A DNA stretch of 64,000 nt, taken from assembly GCA_963703385.1 (NCBI GenBank), contig OY969816.1:2542001-2606000 (forward strand). Direction: 5' to 3'. Positions 17,294-27,500 of the stretch are shown one piece after another. Origin of the DNA: Rhodoblastus sp963703385 (GTDB lineage: Bacteria; Pseudomonadota; Alphaproteobacteria; Rhizobiales; Beijerinckiaceae). A program made the position numbers and the translations under genes. Position 1 is the stretch's first letter. Each line of letters starts with the position of its first letter. The notes under the pieces were generated by a model. It was not told the origin of the DNA, made no database searches, and was given only the letters and a program-made list of their open reading frames with translations.

Positions 17294-18991
17294 ATGTCCA
17301 CCAGAGAAAAAATGTCCGAAACCGCGTCCCAAATCGCCGAATTCGCTTTTCATTCGAACGCCTGGCCGTTCGAGGAGGCGAAGAAACTCGTCGCCAGGGT
17401 GGAGCGCACCGGGCAGAAACAGGTGCTGTTCGAGACCGGTTATGGCCCCTCGGGCCTGCCTCATATCGGCACCTTCGGCGAGGTGGCGCGCACCACCATG
17501 GTGCGCCACGCTTTCGAGACCCTCACCGAGGGCCGAATCGCCACGCGGCTTTTGGCCTTTTCCGACGATCTCGACGGCTTGCGAAAAGTTCCCGACAATA
17601 TTCCCAACAAGGCGCTGGTCGCCGCCCATCTCGGCAAGCCGCTGACCCAGGTTCCCGACCCATTCGGTGAATACAAAAGTTTTGGAGAGCACAATAACGC
17701 GCGGCTGCGCTCGTTCCTCGACGCCTTCGGCTTCGGTTACGAATTCGCCTCGGCGACGCAATATTACCAGTCCGGGCGTTTCGACGCGACGCTGCTCAAG
17801 ATGCTGGCGCGATTTGACGCGGTCCAGAACATCATGTTGCCGTCGCTACGCGCCGAACGCGCGTCTTCCTATGCGCCCTTCCTGCCGATCCACCCCCGGA
17901 CCGGAGTGGTGATGCAGGTTCCGCTCGAAGAAATCGATGTCGCGCGCGGACTCGTCGCCTGGCGCGACCCGGACACCGGCGAGCGCTTCGAGACTCCCGT
18001 CACCGGCGGCCATTGCAAGCTGCAATGGAAGCCGGACTGGGCGATGCGCTGGTGCGCGCTCGGCGTCGATTATGAAATGGCCGGCAAGGATCTGATCGAT
18101 TCGGTGAAACTGTCCGGCGAGATCGCCCGCGCGCTGGACGGCGCGCCGCCCGAGGGTTTCAACTATGAACTGTTCCTCGACGAGACTGGCCAGAAGATTT
18201 CCAAGTCCAAGGGCAACGGCCTGACGATTCAAGAATGGCTGCGCTACGCCAGCCCGGAATCGCTCGCCTTCTTCATGTATTGGAAGCCGCGCGAGGCGAA
18301 AAAGCTCTATTTCGACGTGATTCCGCGCGCGGTGGACGAATATCTCGCCTTTCTCGACGCCTATCCGCGCCAGGAGTGGAAATTGCGGCTCGGAAATCCG
18401 GCCTGGCACATCCATGCCGGATCGCCGCCCGCGCCCGAATTCATCGCCCATGAAGGCGAGACAAAGGGAACCGCGATCTCTTTCGCCATGCTGCTCAATC
18501 TGGCGGCGGTCGCCAATAGTGAAGACCCCGCGGTGCTGTGGGGCTTTTTGCGCCGCTATGCGCCCGGCGCGAGCCCGGAAAAATTCCCCCGGCTCGACCG
18601 CATGATCCATTACGCCGTGGTCTATTTCCGCGATTTCGTGCGGCCCAAGAAGGTGTATCGCTCCGCGGACGAGGCCGAGCGCGATGCGCTCGAAAAACTC
18701 TCAGAGGCGCTTTCCGCCCTGCCGCCCAATCCCAGCGCGGAAGAGGTCCAGACCCTGCTCTACGACGTGGCCCGCCCGATCCCGCGCTACCAGAATTTTG
18801 CCGCCAAGGGCGCGACGCCGGAAAAGCCGGGCGTGTCGAACGACTGGTTCTCCATGCTCTACCAGGTGCTGCTCGGCGAGGCGCGCGGCCCGCGCTTCGG
18901 CTCGTTCATCGCGCTCTATGGCGTGGACAACGCCCGCGCCTTGATCGCCGACGCCTTGGCCGGCAAATTGGTAGCATCCGAAGCCGTGTGA
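17294..18991 (+). CDS. lysK: Lysyl-tRNA synthetase, class I
   Basis: The 565-residue class I (archaeal/alphaproteobacterial) LysRS charges tRNA-Lys. The HIGH-type motif is GPSGLPHIGTFGE and the KMSKS-type motif is QKISKSKGNG; both belong to the Rossmann-fold class I enzyme and are absent from the common class II LysRS. Other blocks are LLAFSDDLDGLRKVP and AMRWCALGVDYEMAGKDL. Two starts are possible, 17294 (MSTREKMSET) and 17312 (MSETASQIAEF); neither has a strong ribosome site. The frame extends upstream to 17096 through repeat DNA, which I reject. The 3' end overlaps the convergent GT2 gene by 76 bases. Confidence 0.93.
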   Translation: MSTREKMSETASQIAEFAFHSNAWPFEEAKKLVARVERTGQKQVLFETGYGPSGLPHIGTFGEVARTTMVRHAFETLTEGRIATRLLAFSDDLDGLRKVPDNIPNKALVAAHLGKPLTQVPDPFGEYKSFGEHNNARLRSFLDAFGFGYEFASATQYYQSGRFDATLLKMLARFDAVQNIMLPSLRAERASSYAPFLPIHPRTGVVMQVPLEEIDVARGLVAWRDPDTGERFETPVTGGHCKLQWKPDWAMRWCALGVDYEMAGKDLIDSVKLSGEIARALDGAPPEGFNYELFLDETGQKISKSKGNGLTIQEWLRYASPESLAFFMYWKPREAKKLYFDVIPRAVDEYLAFLDAYPRQEWKLRLGNPAWHIHAGSPPAPEFIAHEGETKGTAISFAMLLNLAAVANSEDPAVLWGFLRRYAPGASPEKFPRLDRMIHYAVVYFRDFVRPKKVYRSADEAERDALEKLSEALSALPPNPSAEEVQTLLYDVARPIPRYQNFAAKGATPEKPGVSNDWFSMLYQVLLGEARGPRFGSFIALYGVDNARALIADALAGKLVASEAV

Positions 18992-20823
18992 GGTCGCCGG
19001 GGGACATGTTCGGTCTTGGTCCAGACAAAAGGCCGGCGCGTCCATTCCCATAAGGCGCGCCAGGCGGCGGCGCTCAGCAGCAGCAGATAGAACGGCGCGA
19101 GCAGGAGAAGCGGCGAGGCTTTCAGGCCGCGCCTTTTCATGCCGAGGATCAAGGGCGCGACCAGCGCGGCGAGGCCGCAAATCCCGACGCTCAAGTTCAG
19201 CGCGGCAAAGGCGAGGCGCGTCGATGTCGCCGGCGCCAGCAGGTCGCCCCAAAAGAGATCGCGGACGAAGCGCACGGCGTAAAAGGGGCCGAACAGCGGG
19301 CCGGCGATCAGGCTGGTCATGGCGCCGAGCGCCGCAAAGCTCTGGACCGGACCGATCTTGCGAACCAGCTTGCGCGGGCGGCGCAAGAACACCGCGAGCG
19401 TCTGCATCCAGCCCTTCATCCAGCGCGCTCTTTGCCCCAGCCAGCAAGCGATATCGGTCGGCGCGTCCTCGAAGGTCGTCGCCGCGAGCATGCCGACATC
19501 GTAGCCGAGCCGCGCGAAGCGCAGGCCGAGATCGGCGTCCTCGGTGACGTTCCAGGCGTCCCAACCGAGGACCCGGCGCAAGATGTCGGTGCGGAAATGA
19601 TTGGAGGTGCCGCCGAGCGGCAAGGGCAGGCCGAGCGCGGCGAGTCCGGGATTGATCACGTCGAACAAAGCCGCATAGCCGAGGGAAAAGAAATAGGACA
19701 GCCAGCTCTCGTCGCCATTGTCGATGGCAAGCCGCGCCTGCAGGCAGGCGAGGCGAGGCCCGGCCGCCGCGAAGGCGCCCGCCGCCGCCTGCAATTGTCC
19801 GGGCTCGGGCCGGTCTTCCGCGTCGAAGATCGTCAGCAGTTGTCCGCGCGCCAGCGGAAGAGCGACGTTCAGAGCGCGCGGCTTGGTGCGCGGCGCCCCG
19901 CGCGGCGCGACGACGATTTCGGCGTAAGGCGGCAGGCCGGCGGCGCGCAACGCCAGCGCCGTAGCCTGGTCGTCATGCTCCACAACGATTTTCACGTCGA
20001 GCTTCGCGGGCGGATAGTCGAGCGCCCGGATCGCCCGCAGGAATTGCGCCGCGACGCCCGCTTCGCGATACATCGGCGCGACGATCGTGTAGGTCGGCAG
20101 GTCGCGCGCGCGCAGGCGCGGCGGCGGTCCGTCCGGCGGAGGGCTCGCGGTTAGTGCGCAAAGACGCACATAGATTCCGGCGAGGAACACGAGCGAGAGA
20201 AAAAGCGAGGTGAAGGCGAGCAGTTCCGACGACAACGACAACAGGCCGGCCATCACCGTCAGGGCGAACAGCACCGTCACCAAGTTGCTCCAGCGCAATT
20301 GCGGCGCATTGGCGCTGAGGCGCGAATCGGCGCGCGACAAGGCGAAACTGGCGTCGTCGGACAAGGCGCGACGGCCCGCGGCGCGAACGAGCGCGGAGAA
20401 GATTTTTGGCGCGCAAATGGCCACGCGGTCCGCGTCGCTGGCGCCCAGCGCCAGCAATTTGCGGATTTCCCGCCCGCGCGGCGCCATCAGCCAGTCGAAA
20501 TTTTCGCGCTGCGGGTCGGCGCGGGCGACGCTGGCGCGCAAGGCGGCGCGATAATCGAATCCGCGAGCCAGCGCCGCCGCCCGCTCCACAGAGACGCAGT
20601 TGAGGCGCCGCGCGAGCGCGCGATAATAAAAACCCTCCTCGATAAGTCCTTCCGCAATCAGAACCTCGTCGGCGCCGACGTTTTGGGCGCGGGCGCGGCG
20701 CGTCGCGCGGTCGAGCAGGTCCGTCCCGACGCCCTCCGCGGCGAGAAAGGCGATTTCAGGCGGCCAATCCTCGACTTCGGCTGCAAAGCGCCGGCCATCG
20801 CGGTATAAAGGCCCAGGATTCAT
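18916..20823 (-). CDS. Membrane glycosyltransferase family 2 with N-terminal MshEN-like domain
   Basis: The 635-residue protein begins with a helical domain (about 30-110) resembling the N-terminal domain of type II secretion ATPases (LLDRATRRARAQNVGADEVLIAEGLI). Two TM helices lie at about 183-222, and then a GT2 catalytic domain with IVVEHDDQ, FDAEDRPEPGQL, TEDADLGLR and GQRARWMKG, the last being the (Q/R)xxRW motif of processive synthases. Three to four C-terminal TM helices follow. It probably makes or extends a surface polysaccharide. Its 3' end overlaps lysK by 76 bases, and its start codon overlaps the start codon of the divergent solute-binding protein gene. Confidence 0.88.
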   Translation of the reverse strand: MNPGPLYRDGRRFAAEVEDWPPEIAFLAAEGVGTDLLDRATRRARAQNVGADEVLIAEGLIEEGFYYRALARRLNCVSVERAAALARGFDYRAALRASVARADPQRENFDWLMAPRGREIRKLLALGASDADRVAICAPKIFSALVRAAGRRALSDDASFALSRADSRLSANAPQLRWSNLVTVLFALTVMAGLLSLSSELLAFTSLFLSLVFLAGIYVRLCALTASPPPDGPPPRLRARDLPTYTIVAPMYREAGVAAQFLRAIRALDYPPAKLDVKIVVEHDDQATALALRAAGLPPYAEIVVAPRGAPRTKPRALNVALPLARGQLLTIFDAEDRPEPGQLQAAAGAFAAAGPRLACLQARLAIDNGDESWLSYFFSLGYAALFDVINPGLAALGLPLPLGGTSNHFRTDILRRVLGWDAWNVTEDADLGLRFARLGYDVGMLAATTFEDAPTDIACWLGQRARWMKGWMQTLAVFLRRPRKLVRKIGPVQSFAALGAMTSLIAGPLFGPFYAVRFVRDLFWGDLLAPATSTRLAFAALNLSVGICGLAALVAPLILGMKRRGLKASPLLLLAPFYLLLLSAAAWRALWEWTRRPFVWTKTEHVPRRPHTASDATNLPAKASAIKARALSTP

Positions 20824-21733
20824 GAGCGCATCGGGACGGAACGTGGCCAGACCCAGAATTTCTATCCGTCAACCCAAGCGCGCGGCCAGCGTTTTTTGGC
20901 TAGGTCTTTGTTTTTTTTCTGTCTTTCAACCCGCAGGTTGCATCGCGCGGGCCGAGACGCCAAATTCCTCAATCTTTTTGCCGCGCCTGTTCGATCCCCA
21001 CAACCGGCTGGATGCGCCAGCAATCGACGCCGTGAAGCAAATCCGCTTCCTGACCGCCGACGATTATCCGCCGTTCGAGTTTTTGGGCCCCGATGGGACG
21101 CTCGCAGGCTTCAATGTCGATCTGGCGCGGGCGATCTGCGACGAGCTGAAAGCGACCTGCACCGTCCAGCCGCGCCGGTGGGACAATCTGCTCGACGCGA
21201 TGAAGGAAAAGGACGGCGACGCGCTGATCGCTTCGATCAGGGAGACGCCGGCGGCGCGGGCGCGCCTGCGCTTCACCGCGTCCTATTACCTGACCCCGGC
21301 GCGCTTCATGTCGCTCGCCGGCGCCGGAAAGCTCGACGTCCGGCCCGAGGCTCTGCGCGACATCTCCGTAGGGGTCGAGGCCGGCAGCGCCCACGAAGCC
21401 TTCCTGAAGCGCTTTTTCGCGCCAGCGGTGATCAAAAGCTTTCCTGACCGCGCCGCTCTGCTGGAGGCGTTGCGCGGCAAAAAAATCGACCTCGCCTTCG
21501 GCGACGCCGCGACCTTCGCCATCTGGATGAACGACCCGCGCTCGGGCAAATGCTGCGTTTTTCAGGGCGGGCCTTTCCTCGAACCGGATTTTTTCGGCCC
21601 AGGCGTCGGCATAGGGGTGCGACCCGAGGACGAAACGCTGCGCCAGGCGCTGAACTGGGCGCTCCAGCAGCTCGACGACAACGGCAAGCTCAACGAGCTT
21701 TACCTGAAATATTTCCCGGTCGGCTTTTATTGA
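20822..21733 (+). CDS. Solute-binding protein, family 3 (amino-acid type)
   Basis: The 303-residue exported protein has a basic N-terminal tail and then a hydrophobic signal (VFWLGLCFFSVFQPAGCIA). The bilobal SBP_bac_3 fold is seen in IRFLTADDYPPFEFLGPDG, AGFNVDLARAICDELKATC and ALIASIRETPAARARLRFT, with a late DLAFGDAATFAIWM. Proteins of this type feed ABC transporters for amino acids or act as sensor domains; no permease or ATPase gene is adjacent. Its ATG shares the palindrome CATG with the ATG of the divergent GT2 gene, so no intergenic promoter exists unless the true start is further in (GTG at 20843). Confidence 0.87.
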   Translation: MSASGRNVARPRISIRQPKRAASVFWLGLCFFSVFQPAGCIARAETPNSSIFLPRLFDPHNRLDAPAIDAVKQIRFLTADDYPPFEFLGPDGTLAGFNVDLARAICDELKATCTVQPRRWDNLLDAMKEKDGDALIASIRETPAARARLRFTASYYLTPARFMSLAGAGKLDVRPEALRDISVGVEAGSAHEAFLKRFFAPAVIKSFPDRAALLEALRGKKIDLAFGDAATFAIWMNDPRSGKCCVFQGGPFLEPDFFGPGVGIGVRPEDETLRQALNWALQQLDDNGKLNELYLKYFPVGFY

Positions 21734-22080
21734 AAAGCGGGGGATGGTGAGACGAAACTTTTGGCTTCGACATGTTTCAGCCGGCTGGAGGCGATGAGTC
21801 GTTCTGTTTTGTTGTTCGCTGGTTATTTCGTACGCGGTCACTCCGAACCAAATATCGAATTGCTAAACAATGAATAATTTGGATTAAAGCTTTACTTTGC
21901 GATGTTTTCATTTGTCAATGCAGAATTCACGTAATGTTGCATAAATAGTCTCCTTGAAAACGTCCGGGTGTCGTGCAGAATACGCCGCCATTCATATTTT
22001 TCCGCGCGGGGTGGACAATTTCCGGCGGCCGAATTTGAGGGGCGAAAATACCCATGACACTTTTGTGACGGGGGCGCGTT
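21734..22080. other. AT-rich intergenic region before the arylsulfatase gene
   Basis: These 347 bases are clearly richer in A/T than the flanks, especially 21840-21960. The stretch is probably the promoter region of the sulfatase gene, but I cannot place a convincing -35/-10 pair. No gene is supported. Confidence 0.5.
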
Positions 22081-23727
22081 ATGATTTTTCCACGTGAAAT
22101 GAAGTTTTTGGCGACCGCGACGACGATCCTGGCGTCTGCGGTCGCGTTGCCGGCGTCGAGCGCCGTCGCGCAGGACAAAAAGCCCAACATCATTGTCATC
22201 ATGGGCGATGACGTCGGCTGGGAGAACATCGGCGCCTATCATCAGGGCCTGATGTATGACACCACGCCGAACCTCGACAAGCTGGCCGGCCAAGGTATGC
22301 GCTTCACCGATTATTACGCGGAGCCGAGTTGCACCGCGGGGCGCGCCAATTTCATCACCGGCGAATTGCCGATCCGCACCGGCCTGACCACCGTCGGCCA
22401 GGCGGGCGCCAAGGTCGGCATGCCCGACGAGGCGCCGACCATCGCCACGGCTCTGAAGGCGATGGGCTACACGACCGGCCAGTTCGGCAAGAACCATCTC
22501 GGCGACCTCAATCAATATCTGCCGACCGTGCACGGGTTCGACGAGTTTTGGGGCTACCTGTATCACCTCGACGCGATGGAAGACCCGTTCTGGCATTCCT
22601 ACCCGCCGAAGCTGAAAGATGTCGTCGGGCCGCGCAATCTGCTCCACACCTTCGCCACCGACACAGACGATCCGACCGTCGAGCCTCGCTGGGGCAAGAT
22701 TGGCAAACAGAAGATCGTCGATGAGGGGCCGCTGCCGCCGCACCCGATGCCGGGCATCAAATACAACATGGAGACGGTCGACGAGGACATCCTCGATCAC
22801 ACCGTGAAGTTCATCGACAAGGCCGAGAAGGACGGCAAGCCGTTTTTCGTCTGGTTGAATCCCACCCGCGTACACGTCATCTCGCACCTTTCGCCGAAAT
22901 ACGCCGCCAAGCTGACCGGCGAAAACGGCTGGTATCTTGAAGAAGGCGTGATGTCGCAACTCGACGACGTCGTCGGCGGCGTGCTGGCCAAGCTGAAGGC
23001 GGATGGGCTGGAAAACAATACGATCGTCGCCTTCACCACCGACAACGGGACGGAAAACTTCACCTGGCCCGACGGCGGCAACACGCCCTTCGCCGCCGGC
23101 AAGGGAACGATCATGGAAGGTGGCATGCGCGTGCCGATGATCATCCGCTGGCCTGGCCACATTCCGGCTGGCAAGGTGCAGAACGGCATCATGTCGGGGC
23201 TTGATTTCTTCCCGACCCTGGTCGCTTTCGCCGGCGATCCGAACATCAAGCAGGAATTGTTGAAGGGCAAACAACTCGGCGACAAGACCTATAAAGTGCA
23301 TCTCGACGGCTATGATCAGACGAACGTGCTGACCGGCAAGGGGCCGTCCAACCGCCACGAAATCTTCTATTTCGCGGAGGGGACGCTCGGCGCGGTCCGG
23401 CTGGACGATTACAAGTTCCGCATGATCGACCAGCCCGGCGGCTGGCTTGCCGGAACGGTCAAGCTCGATTGGCCGATCCTCACCAATCTCCGCCTCGATC
23501 CGTTCGAGCGGCTCGGGTTCCAGAAAGGCAATGACGGCTCGTTCGAATATATCGATTTCTACGAGCATGAATTCTGGCGCTTTGTCTTCCTGCAGCAGAA
23601 GGTCGGCGAATACGCCCAGACGTTCGTCGACTATCCGCCGATGCAGCGCGGCGCGAGCTTCAATCTCGAAGCGGTCAAGGCCCATATCGACGAGGAAATC
23701 CGGGCGATGAAGGGCAAAATGGAATAG
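22081..23727 (+). CDS. Arylsulfatase, exported (formylglycine type)
   Basis: The 548-residue sulfatase removes sulfate from sulfate esters in the periplasm. A signal peptide runs to about residue 30 (ATATTILASAVALPASSAVAQ). The N-terminal metal site is seen in NIIVIMGDDVGWENIG. The catalytic Cys84 lies in SCTAGRANFITGELP, fitting the C-x-(P/A)-x-R rule for conversion to formylglycine. FTTDNGTENFTWPDGG carries the second metal-site Asp/Asn. The organism must also have a maturation enzyme, not seen here. The start may be 22081 or 22099 (MKFLATAT); both give a signal peptide. A weak terminator follows, and no sulfate-transport genes are adjacent. Confidence 0.92.
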   Translation: MIFPREMKFLATATTILASAVALPASSAVAQDKKPNIIVIMGDDVGWENIGAYHQGLMYDTTPNLDKLAGQGMRFTDYYAEPSCTAGRANFITGELPIRTGLTTVGQAGAKVGMPDEAPTIATALKAMGYTTGQFGKNHLGDLNQYLPTVHGFDEFWGYLYHLDAMEDPFWHSYPPKLKDVVGPRNLLHTFATDTDDPTVEPRWGKIGKQKIVDEGPLPPHPMPGIKYNMETVDEDILDHTVKFIDKAEKDGKPFFVWLNPTRVHVISHLSPKYAAKLTGENGWYLEEGVMSQLDDVVGGVLAKLKADGLENNTIVAFTTDNGTENFTWPDGGNTPFAAGKGTIMEGGMRVPMIIRWPGHIPAGKVQNGIMSGLDFFPTLVAFAGDPNIKQELLKGKQLGDKTYKVHLDGYDQTNVLTGKGPSNRHEIFYFAEGTLGAVRLDDYKFRMIDQPGGWLAGTVKLDWPILTNLRLDPFERLGFQKGNDGSFEYIDFYEHEFWRFVFLQQKVGEYAQTFVDYPPMQRGASFNLEAVKAHIDEEIRAMKGKME

Positions 23728-23753
23728 CCGAAGCGGCAATGGCCGTGACAACG

Positions 23754-23782
23754 CCCGCCCGGACCTGGTCAAGGCGGGTTTT
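23754..23782 (+). terminator. Probable terminator after the arylsulfatase gene
   Basis: CCCGCC (23754-23759) pairs with GGCGGG (23773-23778) across a 13-base loop and is followed by TTTTG. It is modest, but it is placed right where a terminator is expected. Confidence 0.5.
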
Positions 23783-23841
23783 GTGCAATCTATTCGCCGA
23801 CTGGACGGGCCGCGGCGCCGCCTGTTTCTATGCTTGCCCGT

Positions 23842-24453
23842 TCAAAGCAGCGGCCGCAGCTCCGCCGCCGCCTGTTCCGGCGGACGCTGGATGTTGAAGG
23901 CGTGCAGGAATTTGCCGTCGCGGCCCATCAGGTAGATGACGGCGCTATGGTCCATCGAGTACGCGCCGTTGTTCTCCGGGACTTTCTGGGCATAGACGCG
24001 ATATTCCTTCATCACCTTGTCGATCGCCGCGCGGTCGCCGGAAAGGCCGATGACATTGGGACCGAAACTGCCGGCGTATTGCGCCATCAGCCTGGGCGTG
24101 TCGCGTTCGGGATCGACGGTGATGAACAGGACCTTGAGCTTCGCATCGGGGCCGAGCGCCTGCAAAACCTGCGCGATCTGGGCCAGGGTGGTCGGGCAGA
24201 CGTCGGGGCAATGGGTATAGCCGAAGAAGACCAGAAAAGGCTCGCCGATCATGTCGCGGTCGGTCAAAATCCTGCCGTCGCCGGTCTGCAAGGCGAAAGG
24301 CCCGCCGACGGCCGAAACCGACACGCCCGGCTTTACCCTCGCCAGCATGCCGAGTCCGACCGCGGAAAGCGCGAGGGCGACGGCGAAGCCCGCGAGAAGC
24401 AGAAGAAGCGAGCGCGGGGTTTGGGGCGGAGACTTTTTCTTGTTCGAAGCCAT
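23842..24453 (-). CDS. SCO1/SenC family copper chaperone
   Basis: The 203-residue thioredoxin-fold protein is anchored by one N-terminal TM helix (residues about 15-38, LLLLLAGFAVALALSAVGLG). The copper ligands are Cys82 and Cys86 in HCPDVCP and His169 in YSMDHSAVIYLM, all present. Sco proteins deliver copper to the CuA site of cytochrome c oxidase or act in redox sensing. It stands alone next to the RND operon, and no oxidase genes are seen in the window. Confidence 0.93.
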   Translation of the reverse strand: MASNKKKSPPQTPRSLLLLLAGFAVALALSAVGLGMLARVKPGVSVSAVGGPFALQTGDGRILTDRDMIGEPFLVFFGYTHCPDVCPTTLAQIAQVLQALGPDAKLKVLFITVDPERDTPRLMAQYAGSFGPNVIGLSGDRAAIDKVMKEYRVYAQKVPENNGAYSMDHSAVIYLMGRDGKFLHAFNIQRPPEQAAAELRPLL

Positions 24454-24516
24454 GACTTTGCAAGCGGATCAGGGAAAGACAGATTCGCGCAGCGAACAAC
24501 ACATTCTATACGACAA

Positions 24517-27500
24517 TTATGAGGCCGGCGCCTCGGGATCGGGAATGCGGAACCAGGCGAGATAAAGGGCGGGCAGGAAAAGCAGCGTCAGCACCGTGCC
24601 GACGACAATGCCGCCCATCATCGCATAGGCCATCGGGCCCCAGAAAATCTCGCGCGAGATCGGGATCAGCGCCAGGGTCGCAGCGGCGGCGGTGAGCATG
24701 ATCGGCCGCATGCGGTTCTGGGTCGCCGCGCGCACCGCCTCCCAGGGCGCGACGCCGTCTTTCCGCAATGTGTCGATCTGCACGATCAGGATCACCGAAT
24801 TGCGGATGAGAATGCCGATCAGCGCGAGAACGCCGAGCGTGGCGACGAAGCCCATCGGCGCATGGCTCGACAGCAGGGCGATCACCACGCCGATCACCGC
24901 GAGCGGCGCGACGGCGAAAACCAGCACCAGCTTGCTGAAGGACTGCAACTGGATCATCAGGATCGTCGCCATGATGAACAGCATCAGCGGCATGACGGCG
25001 TTGATCGGCCCCTGCGCCTTGGCGCTCTCCTCGACCGCGCCGCCGACCTCGACCTTGTATTCCTGCGGCAAGGCGTCGGAAAACGCCTTCACCCTGGGCG
25101 CCAGTTCGTCCACCACCGTCGCGGGCTGGACGTCGTCGGTGACCGCGACCTTGAGGGTGATGGCGGGCAGGCGCGAGCGCCGCCAGATCGTCGGCTGCTC
25201 CAGACCGTAGCTGAAGCTGGCGACCGCCGCCAGCGGCGCGGACTGGCCGTTGGCCGCCGGCAATTGCAGGTTCTGCAGGGTCTCGACCGACCCGCGCTCC
25301 CTGCCGCGCGCTCGCGCGACGACATCGACGAGATAAATGTCGTCGCGCACCTGCGTGACGTCCACGCCATTGATCACGCCGCTGATGGTCGCGGCGATGT
25401 CCTGCGAGGACACGCCCAAAGTGCGGGCCTTGTCCTGCAGCACATTGACGCGGACCATCCGCGCCGGCTCCATCCAGTCGAAGGTCACGTCGCCGAGATG
25501 GCGGCTTTTCGCGACGATATTGCCCAGCGCCTGGGCGTAGTCGCGCACCTTGTCGATGTCGGGGCCGCTGACCCGATATTGCACCGGCCGCCCCACCGGC
25601 GGGCCGATGTCGAGCAGATGGACGAAGGCGTCCGTGCCGGGAAAGATTTCGCGCAGCCATTCCTGATATTTTACGCGCAGGCGGTCGCGGGCCGCGATGC
25701 TTTTCGTCAGGATCACCATCTGGCCAAACGCGATATTGGCCGGCTGCACGTCGAAGGACAGGACGAAACGCCGGGCGCCCTCCCCCACATAAGTGGACCA
25801 GTGATCGACGCCCGGGTCATGGGAGAGCATCTCGCGCTCGAACCGCGCCATCTGGTCGTTGGTGTCTTGAATCGACGCGTTCTGCGGCAGGTTCCAGTCG
25901 ATGATCAGTTCCGGACGGTCGGAGCTGGGAAAAAATTGCTGCTGCACCAAGCCCATGCCGAAAACCGCAAGCGCGAAGGCGCCGAGCGTCGCGCCGATCG
26001 TGATCCAGCGGTGGCCCATGCAACTGGCGAGCGCGCGATCAAAGCCGCGCGCGAAAAAGGATTTGCCGGTCTCGTGGCGCCCCTTCATCGTCGCCGGCAG
26101 CAAAGTGACGCCCAGCAGCGGCGTGAACAGCACCGCGACGATCCAGGAGACGACCAGCGACACCGCGATGACCACGAACAGCGTGAAGGTGAATTCGCCC
26201 GCCGCGCTGTCGTTGAGACCGACGGGAATGAAGCCGGCGACGGTCACCAAAGTGCCGGTGAGCATCGGAAAGGCGGTGCTGGTGTAGACATGGGTCGCCG
26301 CCTTGCGCAGGTCGTCGCCCGCCTCCAGTCGCGCCACCATCATTTCCACCGCGATCATGGCGTCGTCCACCAGCAGGCCAAGCGCGATGATCAGCGCGCC
26401 GAGCGAGATGCGCTGGAGCGAAATGTCGGTCATCCGCATGACCAGGAAAGTGATCGCGAGCACCAGGGGAATGGCGATGGCGACGACGAGGCCCGCGCGC
26501 CAGCCGAGGCTGATGAAGCTGATGCCGAGCACGATGACGATCGCCTCGAACAGGCCGCGGGTGAAGCCGGACACCGCCTCGTCCACCACGGCGGGCTGAT
26601 CGGAGACGCGAGTGATATCCACGCCGATCGGCAGTTCGTTCTTGAGCAGCGCGATCTTCTTGTCGAGCGCCGCGCCGAATTCGAGCAGATTGGCGCCCTG
26701 TTTCATGCCGATGGCGAGGCCGATCGCCGGCTGGCCGTTGAAGCGAAAGAGCTTGGTCGGCGGATCGACATAGCCGCGCCGGATCGTGGCGACGTCGGTC
26801 AGCGGAAAGAAGCGGTCGTTGACGCGCAGGTTGATGGCGCGCAGGGAATCCTCGGAAGAGAACTGGCCGCTGACGCGAATGGCGATGCGCTCCGGCCCCG
26901 CCTGCACGAAGCCCGAGGGCGTCACGGCGTTCTGCGCCGCGAGCGTGTTGATCACCGATTGCAGATCGAGGCCCAGCGCGGCGAGCTGGCGGGTCGAAAA
27001 TTCGAGATAGATCGCTTCGTCCTGCTCGCCGACCAGATCGACGCGCCCGACATTTGGCGTGGTGAGGATTTGCGAGCGCGCGAATTCGACCTGGTCGCGC
27101 AATTGCCGCAAGGTCAGTCCGTCGCCGGTGAAGGCGTAGATATTGCCGAAAACGTCGCCGAAGCGATCGTTGAAGGATGGCCCCTGCACGCCGGCGGGAA
27201 ACTGGCTCCTGATGTCCGCGATCATGTTGCGCACGCGCGTCCAGGTCGGCTGCACGTTGCGGGCCTTGGTGGTCGGCAGCAGATTGACGAAGACAATGGT
27301 CTCGCCGGCGGTGGTGATCGACCTGGTGTAATCGAGCGATTCCAGCTCTTCGAGCTTGCGCTCGATCCGCTCGGTGACCTGAAGCGTCGTTTCCTGCGCG
27401 GTGGCGCCGGGCCAGTTGGCCTGGATCACCATGGTCTTGATGGTGAAGTTGGGGTCTTCCTCGCGGCCGAGCCGGAGATAGGAAAAGACGCCCGCCAGCA

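Noticed and set aside
21892..23772. 626-codon minus-strand frame opposite the arylsulfatase gene
   Set aside because: Antisense shadow without domains; the sulfatase has an intact active site.
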